From contig CAJFNV010000011.1 in NCBI GenBank assembly GCA_904395805.1, positions 1 through 64,000 on the forward strand: a stretch of 64,000 nt of DNA, read 5' to 3'. The notes below the pieces were generated by a model. The model saw only the letters and a list, made by a program, of their open reading frames with translations, was not told the origin of the DNA and did no database searches. The stretch comes from Candidatus Gallispira edinburgensis. Its GTDB lineage: Bacteria > Bacillota > Clostridia > Lachnospirales > CAG-274. This document shows, in pieces, positions 1-9,714 of this stretch. Position numbers and translations under genes: made by a program. Position 1 is the first letter of the stretch; each line of letters starts with the position of its first letter.

Positions 1-201
1 ATTATAATAGAATGTGAAAGAAATTCAGAATTTAATATTGGAAGAATTCTTAAAATTTATGATGATCATATAATGTTTTTAAACTTTGATGGTGAGGGAA
101 CCTGGGATAAAGATCCTTTGGATATTTATTATGAAGATATTACTTTAATATCATTTAGAAATAGGTATGTAAAATATATGTCAAAATATGTACATAATTA
201 A
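1..201 (+). CDS. C-terminal fragment of a small uncharacterised protein (5' end outside window)
   Basis: Open in frame 1 from base 1 to TAA at 199-201: IIIECERNSEFNIGRILKIYDDHIMFLNFDGEGTWDKDPLDIYYEDITLISFRNRYVKYMSKYVHN*. Confidence 0.6.
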   Translation: MIIECERNSEFNIGRILKIYDDHIMFLNFDGEGTWDKDPLDIYYEDITLISFRNRYVKYMSKYVHN

Positions 202-481
202 GTAATGTGCAATTAACATATAAGATATGCAGGTCCGGGTAATGCTAATGGTTTTCAGAAGATCAGTAAAGACAAATATAAATAAAAAAAGTATTGAAGT
301 TTTGTAAGAAATATGTTATTATAATAACAGAACAGTAAATAAAAATATCATAACAGATGATTTGTAAAGAGTATGTGATTGTTTTAACAGTATAAATATA
401 TTATGATTTTTGATTATGTAGATTAGCAGAGTAAATTAATATAAAATTTATTATTATAAAAACACAAACGGAGGTGAAGAA

Positions 482-883
482 ATGTCAGATGATAATAAAC
501 GCTTGACATCCAAAGAATACGAAATAATGAAAATACTGTGGGACAGTGAAAAACCATTGCTTATTTCGGATATACATATGAAAGCTGACAAAATTGCAGA
601 CAATTCACTGCACCCTATGATAAATAAGCTGATCCAAAAAGGGTTTATAGAAGTGACGGGAAGTGTTAGGGTAGTTAAAACAGTCAGCAGATTATATGCT
701 CCTGCTGTTAATTTAGATGAGTATGCAGCAATGAGATTAGGTGAGATTTTAAGAACATCAGGGGGAAAGCTTAATATTTACAATGTTTTAAATAAGTTTC
801 TTAAGCGCCACCAAAAGAATGGAAAAATCACCTCTGATTTAGAGAATTTTATAATAAATTATGAAAATGAGAAGAATGGTTGA
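482..883 (+). CDS. BlaI/MecI-type winged-helix transcriptional repressor
   Basis: LTSKEYEIMKILWDSEKPLLISDI... resembles the BlaI/MecI/CopY N-terminal wHTH; SD ggaggtgaaga just upstream. Confidence 0.75.
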   Translation: MSDDNKRLTSKEYEIMKILWDSEKPLLISDIHMKADKIADNSLHPMINKLIQKGFIEVTGSVRVVKTVSRLYAPAVNLDEYAAMRLGEILRTSGGKLNIYNVLNKFLKRHQKNGKITSDLENFIINYENEKNG

Positions 884-913
884 ATAATACATACTTAATA
901 TAACATGAATACA

Positions 914-972
914 ATACCTTTCATATGTAAAACTTGTAAATATTACGGTTTTACATATGAAAGGTATTTTTT
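914..972 (+). terminator. Intrinsic terminator-like inverted repeat
   Basis: ATACCTTTCATATGTAAAAC-N14-GTTTTACATATGAAAGGTAT followed by TTTTT. Confidence 0.85.
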
Positions 973-1059
973 ATTATGTTAAAAATTATTTAGTGGAAAT
1001 CACGGCGGATATATGTTATAATGTTATTTGTATAATTTTGCATAAACGGAGAAATCAGT

Positions 1060-4000
1060 ATGTATCTTAAAAGACTTGAGTTGCAGGGGTTTAAATCTTT
1101 CCCTGAAAAAATAAAGCTGGAATTTAATAAAGGTATTACCGCTGTAGTGGGACCAAACGGAAGCGGAAAGAGCAATATTGCAGATGCTGTACGCTGGGTG
1201 CTGGGTGAGAAAAGTGCCAAAAGCCTGAGAGGGGCAAAAATGGAGGACGTAATATTTAACGGTACGGCAAACAGAAAGCCTCTCAGCTTTGCGGAAGTGT
1301 CCCTTGTTATGGACAATGAGGACAGAAAGCTTAATCTTGATTACAGTGAAATAACCGTAACAAGACGTGTGTTCCGTTCAGGTGAAAGCGATTATCTTAT
1401 AAACGGTACAAAGTGCAGGGCTAAGGACATTCTTGAGCTTTTTATGGATACAGGTGTTGGTAAGGAAGGCTATTCTATTATAGGACAGGGTAAGATCGAT
1501 GAAATTTTGTCATCAAAGTCTGAGGACAGAAGGCTTTTATTTGAAGAGGCGGCAGGTATTGTAAAGTACAGAACAAGATGTGTTGAGGCTTCAAATAAGC
1601 TTGCAAAGGAACAGGAAAATCTTGTAAGAGTAAATGACATTATAGATGAGCTTGAAAAACAGGTGGGTCCTCTTGCAATACAGGCTGAAAAGGCTAAGAA
1701 GTGTATTGTTCTTGCTGACAGAATGAAGCTTGTTCAGGTAAATATATTTGTGCGTGATGCAGATAAGTATGAAAAAGAGCTTAAGGCATTAAATACAAAT
1801 ATAAATCAGCTCAGGCATGACATTGACAGAGAATTGAGAACAGAAGAAAAAAATAATGCACGAAAGGCTGAACTCAGACAAAAGCTTACGGAAACGGAGC
1901 AGGATATAGAAAACCACAATGTATATATTTCCGACAAGCGTTCCGAAAAGGAGCAGAAAGAAAATGATATTAAGCTCTGCAATCAGGAAATACAGCACTT
2001 AAATGAAAATATAAACAGAATAAATGAAGAAAGTGCTGCAGGAAGCAGTCAGATTGATGAAAAGAAAAATTCAATTGAGAATATAAAAAGTGAAATAGAA
2101 GAAAAAGAAAAAGAGTTAAATGAGAAACAGAATCTGTATAATACAAAAATCGAAGAATTTTCAAAAATAAGCTCAAGGGTAAGTGAAAACGAAGAACAGC
2201 TTAATAATTTTAACAGCCTTATAATTGAAAAAATGAACAGGGCTACAGATGTTAAAAATGAAATAAGCAAGGCTGCTGCTATGACAGAGCAGATCAATGA
2301 AAGAAGAAACAAGCTTTCAGAAGAACTTTCACAGTTAAAGGAACAGGAAAGTGAGAGAAATTCAGTTCTTGAAGAAGCTCAAAAAGAAATGGCGAGAATT
2401 GAAAAGGAAAACAGCCTTGCAAGGGAAAATATAGATAAAAATACAGTACAGCTTAACAAGATACAGAAAAGTCTTAATGAGGCAAACAGCAGGCTACAGT
2501 CTGTAAACAGAGAAATACAGGAAAAAAATGCAAGATTAAAGGCTCTTTCAGAGCTTGAAAAAAGCTATGAAGGATATTACACAGGTGTTAAGGCTATACT
2601 TAACCAGAGGGATAATAAAAATCCTGAATTTAAGGGAATATGCGGTGCAGTGGGTGAAACAATAAGCTGTGAAAAAAAATATGAAACAGCTATTGAAATA
2701 GCTCTTGGCTCTGCTGTGCAGAATATCATTGCAAGAACTGAAGAGGATGTAAAAAAGGCCATCAACTACCTTAAAAAGAACAACAAGGGAAGAGCTACAT
2801 TCTTTCCTATGACTGCCATAAAGCCAAAAAGCCTTGGAAGTGAAAAATACAATATAATTAAGGAAAAAGGAATTATAGGCATTGCAAAGGAGCTTATTAA
2901 ATACGCTCCGGAATATGAAAATATTATGTCATCACTTCTTGAAAGAGTTATTGTGGCAGAGGATATGGACAGTGCCATTGCTCTTGCAAGAAAAACTAAG
3001 TATGCCTATAAAATTGTAACCCTTGAAGGTGAACTTTTAAACCCCGGAGGCTCAATGACGGGAGGTTCCGTAAGCAAAAAAACATCGGGAATTTTTTCAA
3101 GAGGAAGAGAAATAGGAGAACTGAGAGATATACTTAAAGGTCTTTTTGAAGAACAGGCTTCTATAAATGCAGATGTTGAGAAAATGACAGAAATTTATGA
3201 AAACCTCAGTTATAAAATAAATGAGGCTAAGGAGGAACTTCAGAAGCTTGCAATAAACAGAACAAAGGCTTCTGCCGACATATCTCAGGCTAAGGAGTTT
3301 GCAGAGGATATTAAAAATAGAATTTCAGGGCATAATACAGAACTTTCACAGCTTGAGGAAAGTGCTGCTAGTGGAAATGAAAAGATTGCCGAATTAAATG
3401 AAAGTCTTGATGTTATAAATAATGAAATAGATGAAACAAATAAAAAGCTTGAGGATTTCCAAGGACGGATACAGTCTGACAGGGATGTAAGGGAGAGCAG
3501 TAATGAAGAACTTTCATCAATGAGGGTCGAGCTTAATCAGCTTGAAAACGATATATATACCCTTAAAAGCAGTATAAAGAGAATAAATACTGAAATTGAG
3601 GAAATCGAAAACAGCCTTAAAAACAGCAGCGGTATAATAGCAGAATATGAAGAAAAAATAAAGGCTAAAGAAGATGAAAAGGAAAAATTAAAAAGGGATA
3701 TAATAAAAATAAGCGATGAATATAATTCCCTTGCGGAAAGAAACAATGAGCTTATAAATGAAAAGAACAGCATAAATTCTGCCACAGAAACTCTTGATGC
3801 TGAAATGAAAAAACAGCTTGAAACTAAGACACGTCTGGAAAAAGAGCTTGACAGAGTGGTAATGAGAAAGGAACAGACTGATACAAAGTGCAGACAGCTC
3901 TATGACTCAATGTGGGAGGAATATGAAATTACATATGTTGCGGCTAAAGAGTGCGAAAAACTTGAAGCAACAGACGAGGAGCTTAAGAAGGAAGAGAAAA

Positions 4001-4635
4001 AGCTCAGAAACGAAATAAAAGCTCTGGGAAATGTAAACCTCAATGCCGTTGATGAATATGCAGAGGTTAAGGAAAGATATGACTTTCTCAAAAACAACAG
4101 GGATGATATTATTAAAACCGAAAAAGAGCTGACCAATATCATAAATGACCTCAATGATATGATGGAAAAGCAGTTTAAGGAGCAGTTTACCATAATTCGT
4201 GATAATTTTTCAAAGACTTTTGCGGAAATGTTCGGAGGTGGTTCTGCCGAGCTTAAATTAAGTGATTCAGAGGATGTATTAAACAGTGGTATTGACATTG
4301 TTGTTCAGCCTCCCGGAAAATCTCTCCAGAATATGATGCTTTTGTCAGGAGGTGAAAAGGCTCTTACTGCTATGGCTCTGCTTTTTGCCATACTTAAAAT
4401 GAAACCGTCACCTTTCTGTATACTTGACGAAATAGAGGCTGCTCTTGATGATGCAAATGTAAACAGATATGCAAATTATCTCAGCAATTTTATAAACGAT
4501 ACACAGTTTATTGTCATAACTCACAGAAAGGGTACAATGGAGGCTGCCGATATTTTATACGGTGTAACTATGCAGGAACAGGGTGTTTCAAAGTTGGTAT
4601 CAGTTAAATTTGACGAAAAAGGAGTACAGTTATAA
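1060..4635 (+). CDS. smc: Chromosome segregation ATPase SMC
   Basis: 1191 aa; N-terminal MYLKRLELQGFKSFPEKIKLEF...GPNGSGKSNIADAVRWVLGE, long coiled coils, hinge region, C-terminal LSGGEKALTAMALLFAILKMKPSPFCILDEIEAALDDANV. Confidence 0.98.
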   Translation: MYLKRLELQGFKSFPEKIKLEFNKGITAVVGPNGSGKSNIADAVRWVLGEKSAKSLRGAKMEDVIFNGTANRKPLSFAEVSLVMDNEDRKLNLDYSEITVTRRVFRSGESDYLINGTKCRAKDILELFMDTGVGKEGYSIIGQGKIDEILSSKSEDRRLLFEEAAGIVKYRTRCVEASNKLAKEQENLVRVNDIIDELEKQVGPLAIQAEKAKKCIVLADRMKLVQVNIFVRDADKYEKELKALNTNINQLRHDIDRELRTEEKNNARKAELRQKLTETEQDIENHNVYISDKRSEKEQKENDIKLCNQEIQHLNENINRINEESAAGSSQIDEKKNSIENIKSEIEEKEKELNEKQNLYNTKIEEFSKISSRVSENEEQLNNFNSLIIEKMNRATDVKNEISKAAAMTEQINERRNKLSEELSQLKEQESERNSVLEEAQKEMARIEKENSLARENIDKNTVQLNKIQKSLNEANSRLQSVNREIQEKNARLKALSELEKSYEGYYTGVKAILNQRDNKNPEFKGICGAVGETISCEKKYETAIEIALGSAVQNIIARTEEDVKKAINYLKKNNKGRATFFPMTAIKPKSLGSEKYNIIKEKGIIGIAKELIKYAPEYENIMSSLLERVIVAEDMDSAIALARKTKYAYKIVTLEGELLNPGGSMTGGSVSKKTSGIFSRGREIGELRDILKGLFEEQASINADVEKMTEIYENLSYKINEAKEELQKLAINRTKASADISQAKEFAEDIKNRISGHNTELSQLEESAASGNEKIAELNESLDVINNEIDETNKKLEDFQGRIQSDRDVRESSNEELSSMRVELNQLENDIYTLKSSIKRINTEIEEIENSLKNSSGIIAEYEEKIKAKEDEKEKLKRDIIKISDEYNSLAERNNELINEKNSINSATETLDAEMKKQLETKTRLEKELDRVVMRKEQTDTKCRQLYDSMWEEYEITYVAAKECEKLEATDEELKKEEKKLRNEIKALGNVNLNAVDEYAEVKERYDFLKNNRDDIIKTEKELTNIINDLNDMMEKQFKEQFTIIRDNFSKTFAEMFGGGSAELKLSDSEDVLNSGIDIVVQPPGKSLQNMMLLSGGEKALTAMALLFAILKMKPSPFCILDEIEAALDDANVNRYANYLSNFINDTQFIVITHRKGTMEAADILYGVTMQEQGVSKLVSVKFDEKGVQL

Positions 4636-5963
4636 TGGGTTTATTTGATTTTTTAAAAAAGAAAAAAAATAACGAATATGAAAATGTAAATGTTATAGAA
4701 GATGTAAGTACTGATGAAGTGACGGAAGAAGTTTCAGATGATGAGGTCATGGAAAAAGATGTTCAGCCTGAAAGTGAATCTGCTGAAGAAAATACATTTG
4801 AAACCGTGAAAGCCGATGAAAGTGACAAGGAAGCTGAAAATGTCACTGAGGTGACAGAAACAGAAGAAATTCCAGAAGAAGAGGAAGATATCACTGAAAT
4901 AACAGAAAGTATTAATACAGATATAAATATATCTGAAACAGCAGAAGCTGAGGTAAGTGATCCGGAAGAAGCAACAGCTGATAAAAATATAACCGAGAAA
5001 GAAGTCAATGCATATGAGGAGCCTGAGAAAGAAGAAGTTCAGGAGAAAAAGACAGGCTTTTTTGCCAGAATAAAGGCAGGATTAAGCAAAACAAGAGATA
5101 ATATAATGTCAGGTGTTGACAATGTTCTGAAATCCTTTGTTAAAATAGACGAGGACTTGTTTGAAGAGCTGGAAGAAGCTCTTATAATGGCTGATATCGG
5201 TGTTGATACCTCTCTTTACATTATTGAAAAGCTCAGAGAAAAGGTAAAGGACGAAAAAGCTACCGAGGCTTCACAGGTAAGAGGTCTTTTGATTCAGGTA
5301 ATAACGGAAATACTTGAAAAGGACGATGAACCTCTGGAACTTCCAAGTCCATCGGTTATTCTTGTAATAGGTGTAAACGGTGTGGGAAAGACTACTACTA
5401 TAGGCAAACTTGCACATAACTACCAGTCAGAGGGAAAGTCTGTGCTTCTTGCGGCAGCAGATACATTCAGAGCAGCTGCTATTGACCAGCTGCAGATATG
5501 GGGTGACAGAAACAACTGTGATGTTATAAAGCATCAGGAAAATTCGGACCCTGCCGCTGTTGTATTTGATGCAGTAAATGCCGCAAAGGCAAGAAAAACC
5601 GATATTCTTATATGTGATACGGCAGGACGCCTTCATAACAAGAAAAATCTTATGGAGGAACTCAGAAAAATTGCAAAAGTCATAGAAAGAGAATATCCCG
5701 AGGCACATACAGAGGTGTTCCTTGTGCTGGATTCAACTACGGGACAGAATGCGCTGCAGCAGGCCAAGCTTTTTAAGGAAGTAGCTGATATAACAGGACT
5801 TATACTTACAAAACTTGACGGCACTGCAAAGGGCGGTATTGTACTTGCTATAAAGCATGATATGAACATTCCTGTAAGGTATATAGGCGTGGGAGAACAG
5901 ATCAATGATTTGCAGCCTTTTAATTCAAAGGACTTTGCAAAGGCGTTATTTGATGAAGAATAG
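4635..5963 (+). CDS. ftsY: Signal recognition particle receptor FtsY
   Basis: GVNGVGKTTTIGKLAH, DTFRAAAIDQL, DTAGRLHNKKNLMEEL, TKLDGTAKGG; acidic N-terminal extension; start overlaps smc stop (TAATG). Confidence 0.97.
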   Translation: MGLFDFLKKKKNNEYENVNVIEDVSTDEVTEEVSDDEVMEKDVQPESESAEENTFETVKADESDKEAENVTEVTETEEIPEEEEDITEITESINTDINISETAEAEVSDPEEATADKNITEKEVNAYEEPEKEEVQEKKTGFFARIKAGLSKTRDNIMSGVDNVLKSFVKIDEDLFEELEEALIMADIGVDTSLYIIEKLREKVKDEKATEASQVRGLLIQVITEILEKDDEPLELPSPSVILVIGVNGVGKTTTIGKLAHNYQSEGKSVLLAAADTFRAAAIDQLQIWGDRNNCDVIKHQENSDPAAVVFDAVNAAKARKTDILICDTAGRLHNKKNLMEELRKIAKVIEREYPEAHTEVFLVLDSTTGQNALQQAKLFKEVADITGLILTKLDGTAKGGIVLAIKHDMNIPVRYIGVGEQINDLQPFNSKDFAKALFDEE

Positions 5964-5972
5964 AGGGGTTAA

Positions 5973-7544
5973 ATGAAAAAATTAACGGCACTTTTAATTT
6001 TAATTCTGCTTATAGCAGGAGGAATTTATTACTATGTGGCATTGCCTGCAATTAATTTACATTCGCCGGGACTGTGGTCATTTATAATTTCAATACTTGC
6101 TGTAGGAGGGATTGTGCTTTTAGCATTTAAGAGTATACCAAAGGCAGTAAAGACAGGATATATAGCTGTATTTGGTATAATTATTGCTGTTTTTATAGTG
6201 GGAGGACTTCTTTCATCTCAGATAATAAATGCAAAAAAGTACTGTCAGCTTATAAATATATCAGAGAGAGATTTCAGTGAGGACATAAAGGAAGTAAATT
6301 ATACCGAAATACCAAGCCTTGACAAGGATTCGGCAGAAAAGCTGGGTTTAAGGGAAATGGGTACAATGGGAGATCTGGTGTCACAGTTTGAAGTCAATAA
6401 TTTATATTCACAGATAAATTACAACAACAAGCCTGTAAGAGTTACTCCTCTTGATTACGGTGATTTCTTTAAGTGGCTTGCCAACAGAAAAGAGGGCATA
6501 CCTGCCTATATCAGGATTGATATGACTACTCAGGATGTTGAGTGTGTAAGGCTTGATGAGGGAATCAAATATTCCACATCTGAAATATTTAACAGAAATA
6601 TTTACAGGCATCTCAGATTTATGTATCCTACCTATATTTTTGATGATATTTCATTTGAAATTGATGATAACGGTACTCCTGTGTGGATATGTCCTGTAAG
6701 GGATTATACTATAGGTTTGTTCGGCGGTGTTAAAATAAGTAAGGTCATTATCGTAAATGCTCAGGACGGTTCATCAGTAAGCTATGATATAGGTGAAGTC
6801 CCAAACTGGGTAGACAGAGTTTATTCCGCTGATCTGTTAATAAGTTATTATGACTATTACGGTACTTTAAGAGGCGGTTATATCAATAGTATAATAGGAC
6901 AGAAGGGCTGTTTGCAGACCACTATGGGATATAATTATATTGCTCTTGATGATGACGTATGGGTCTATACAGGCGTTACCTCCGTTACAGGCGATCAGTC
7001 AATTGTAGGCTTTGTGCTCATGAATCAAAGGACTGCCGAAACACGATATTATGCCGTTTCGGGTGCGGAAGAGTATTCGGCAATGGCATCAGCTGAAGGT
7101 CAGGTACAGCATCTGGGATATAAGGCAACATTCCCTCTGCTTCTGAATATAGCAGACCAGCCCACATATTTTATGGCATTAAAGGACGATGCAGGGCTGG
7201 TTAAAAGCTATGCAATGGTAAATATTGAAAAGTATCAGATCGTTGCTGTGGGAAGCTCTATACTTGAATGTGAACAGAATTATATTAAACTTATGAACAG
7301 CAACGGTATAGAGGAAACGGATACAGAAGAAATAAAGGAAGCGGAAGGGATCATAGAAAGAATATCAGAGGTTATTATTGATGGCAGCAGTCACTATTTC
7401 ATTAAGCTTGGAAACAATGACAGACTTTTTGATGTGGATGTTGTAAATAATATTGATATTCTTAATTATGGTATAAATTCAAATGTTAAATTCAGCTATA
7501 CTGAGGGTGTTGACTATAATATTGTAAATGATATAACTCAGTAA
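5973..7544 (+). CDS. Conserved hypothetical membrane protein (N-terminal TM helices, large extracytoplasmic domain)
   Basis: 523 aa ORF with hydrophobic N-terminus, 9 bp after ftsY; no family recognised. Confidence 0.7.
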   Translation: MKKLTALLILILLIAGGIYYYVALPAINLHSPGLWSFIISILAVGGIVLLAFKSIPKAVKTGYIAVFGIIIAVFIVGGLLSSQIINAKKYCQLINISERDFSEDIKEVNYTEIPSLDKDSAEKLGLREMGTMGDLVSQFEVNNLYSQINYNNKPVRVTPLDYGDFFKWLANRKEGIPAYIRIDMTTQDVECVRLDEGIKYSTSEIFNRNIYRHLRFMYPTYIFDDISFEIDDNGTPVWICPVRDYTIGLFGGVKISKVIIVNAQDGSSVSYDIGEVPNWVDRVYSADLLISYYDYYGTLRGGYINSIIGQKGCLQTTMGYNYIALDDDVWVYTGVTSVTGDQSIVGFVLMNQRTAETRYYAVSGAEEYSAMASAEGQVQHLGYKATFPLLLNIADQPTYFMALKDDAGLVKSYAMVNIEKYQIVAVGSSILECEQNYIKLMNSNGIEETDTEEIKEAEGIIERISEVIIDGSSHYFIKLGNNDRLFDVDVVNNIDILNYGINSNVKFSYTEGVDYNIVNDITQ

Positions 7545-7549
7545 TTTTA

Positions 7550-7581
7550 AAGAGAGGAACATCAAAAGACGTTCCTCTCTT
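7550..7581. terminator. Bidirectional intrinsic terminator between convergent genes
   Basis: AAGAGAGGAAC-atcaaaagac-GTTCCTCTCTT, perfect 11-bp stem. Confidence 0.85.
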
Positions 7582-7593
7582 AGCTTTAATCTA

Positions 7594-8160
7594 CTATTTA
7601 TCATTTTCTGTAATAGGACGTAAAACACGGCAGGGATTGCCTGCTGCAACAACGTTATCGGGGATATCCTTGGTTACAATACTTCCACTTCCTATAACAA
7701 CATTGCTTCCTATTGTGACTCCGGGCATTACTCTGACACCTCCGCCAAACCATACATTATCGCCAACTGTAATAGGTTTTGCGTATTCAAGTCCTTTGTT
7801 TCTTGTTTCTGAATCAATAGGATGTCCTGCTGTGTAAAAGCCACAGTCGGGGGCTATAAAAACATTGTCACCAAATTTGACCTTTGCACAGTCAAGAATC
7901 ACACAATTATGATTTGTATAAAAATTTTTGCCAATTTCTATATTATAACCATAATCACACCAAAATGGGGCAGTAATAGTGAAATCACCTTTTATACTGC
8001 CTAAAATTTTTCTCATTATATCCTTCTGTTTTTCTGTATCCGAAGGTTTTGTATTATTGTATTCAAAGCACAGGTCTTTACACACATTTCTGTCATTTAC
8101 AAGAATTTCATCATTAGCATCATAAAGCTCAGATGCAAGCATTTTTTCTTTCTCTGTCAT
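7594..8160 (-). CDS. Maltose/galactoside O-acetyltransferase family (hexapeptide-repeat sugar acetyltransferase)
   Basis: MTEKEKMLASELYDANDEIL...GDNVFIAPDCGFYTAGHPID...GDNVWFGGGVRVMPGVTIGSNVVIGSGSIVTKDIPDNVVAAGNPCRVLR; ORF track starts at 8199 but ATG at 8160 has the SD (aaggagaa). Confidence 0.93.
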   Translation of the reverse strand: MTEKEKMLASELYDANDEILVNDRNVCKDLCFEYNNTKPSDTEKQKDIMRKILGSIKGDFTITAPFWCDYGYNIEIGKNFYTNHNCVILDCAKVKFGDNVFIAPDCGFYTAGHPIDSETRNKGLEYAKPITVGDNVWFGGGVRVMPGVTIGSNVVIGSGSIVTKDIPDNVVAAGNPCRVLRPITENDK

Positions 8161-8229
8161 AATTATTCTCCTTTGCTGTATTTTAAGATATTTTACCATA
8201 TTTATAATGAATTTTCAATTAAATTAATA

Positions 8230-8260
8230 TTGACTTGGAGTTTACTTCAAGTGATATAAT
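8230..8260 (+). promoter_or_regulatory. MerR-type promoter (19-bp spacer, dyad between -35 and -10)
   Basis: TTGACTTGGAGTTTACTTCAAGTGATATAAT: TTGACT - 19 bp - TATAAT with CTTGGAGtttACTTCAAG dyad. Confidence 0.75.
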
Positions 8261-8292
8261 TTAATAAACATAAATAAACAGGAGGCAAAATT

Positions 8293-9444
8293 ATGAAGTA
8301 CAGAGAACTGAAAAGATGCGGTAATATAAAAGTCAGTGAAATTGCTCTGGGCTGTGAAGGCTTTATGGGAAAAACTAAAGAAGAATATAATAAAATGATC
8401 GACAGAGCTGCAGAACTGGGAATAAATTTTATTGATATGTATACGTCAAATCCGGAGTTCAGAGATAATCTGGGCTATGCACTTAAGGGCAGAAGGGATA
8501 AATTTGTTCTCCAGGGGCACATATGCTCAACATGGGAAAAGGGGCAGTATTTAAGATCAAGAGATCTGAAAAAAGCAAAAGCAGCCTTTGAGGATCAGCT
8601 TAAAAGACTTGGAACAGATTATCTGGACATCGGTATGATCCATTACATAGACGGTGTTGATGATTTTGATGAAGTATTTAATGGTGATATAATCAAATAC
8701 TGTATTGACCTTAAAGAAAAGGGCATAATAAAGGGAATAGGGCTTAGTTCTCATAATCCTGTTGTGGCAAAGAAAGCTGTTGAAACAGGATTAATTGATG
8801 TTCTTATGTTTTCAGTAAATGCTGCCTATGATATGCAGCCGCCTGATGAGGATGTTGAACAGCTCTGGAATCCCGAAAATTACAAAAACGGTCTTGTTAA
8901 TATTGATCCTGACAGAGAGGAATTATATGAGCTCTGTGAGAGAGAAAATGTTGCTATTGACGTTATGAAAGCTTTTGGCGGAGGAGATATGTTAAGTGCC
9001 GAGCTTTCTCCCTTTGGTGTGGCTTTTAATGAATATCAGTGTATTGAGTATTGCCTTACAAGACCCGGTGTTGCAGCTGTTATGGCTGGCTGCCATTCCA
9101 TAGAGGAAATGGAAAAACTTTCCTTATATTATAATATACCAAAGGATGAAAGGGATTATTCACTTGTACTGTCAAAAATGGAAAAATTCAAGTTTTACGG
9201 CAACTGTATGTACTGCGGACATTGTGCACCGTGTACTGTAGGTATAAATGTAGCTGATGTAAATAAATATCTAAATTTGTCACTGGCACAGGGTGAAGTG
9301 CCTGAAACGGTTGCAGATCATTATAAATTACTGGAGCATCATGCAAGTGAATGTATTGAATGCGGTCAGTGCGAAAGCAACTGTCCCTTTGGTGTAGAGA
9401 TAATTAATAAAATGAAAAAAGCGGAAGAGATATTCGGATATTAA
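8293..9444 (+). CDS. Aldo/keto reductase with C-terminal ferredoxin-like [4Fe-4S] domain
   Basis: MKYRELKRCGNIKVSEIALGCEGF... AKR fold; C-terminal CMYCGHCAPC and CIECGQCESNCPF cysteine motifs. Confidence 0.92.
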   Translation: MKYRELKRCGNIKVSEIALGCEGFMGKTKEEYNKMIDRAAELGINFIDMYTSNPEFRDNLGYALKGRRDKFVLQGHICSTWEKGQYLRSRDLKKAKAAFEDQLKRLGTDYLDIGMIHYIDGVDDFDEVFNGDIIKYCIDLKEKGIIKGIGLSSHNPVVAKKAVETGLIDVLMFSVNAAYDMQPPDEDVEQLWNPENYKNGLVNIDPDREELYELCERENVAIDVMKAFGGGDMLSAELSPFGVAFNEYQCIEYCLTRPGVAAVMAGCHSIEEMEKLSLYYNIPKDERDYSLVLSKMEKFKFYGNCMYCGHCAPCTVGINVADVNKYLNLSLAQGEVPETVADHYKLLEHHASECIECGQCESNCPFGVEIINKMKKAEEIFGY

Positions 9445-9520
9445 GATATATAATAATATTAAATATGTAATAAATGAAACAAGGTTATTTACAAATATTA
9501 CTGCAATACAGCTTATTTCA

Positions 9521-9550
9521 GGGGCAGTTAATTATACTGCCCTTAAAAAA
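9521..9550 (+). terminator. Intrinsic terminator after aldo/keto reductase gene
   Basis: GGGCAGT-taattat-ACTGCCC followed by ttaaaaaa. Confidence 0.6.
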
Positions 9551-9556
9551 TACATC

Positions 9557-9592
9557 TAACTATTCGTAAAACTTGTGTTTTGTGAATAGTTA
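9557..9592. repeat. Long imperfect inverted repeat
   Basis: TAACTATTCgtAAAACttgtGTTTTgtGAATAGTTA. Confidence 0.7.
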
Positions 9593-9714
9593 AAAACATA
9601 CCTCATTATCTGTTTAAATACATTTATTTTGTCGAATATTATCGGTTTATGTTGTTTTTGTATCTGCCCTGTGTTATATTTATATTAAATACAACACAGT
9701 TTCAGAGGTATCCT

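Noticed and set aside
1789-2312. Several antisense hydrophobic ORFs within smc
   Set aside because: Typical reverse-strand artefacts of a Lys/Glu-rich coiled-coil gene; no SD or family similarity.
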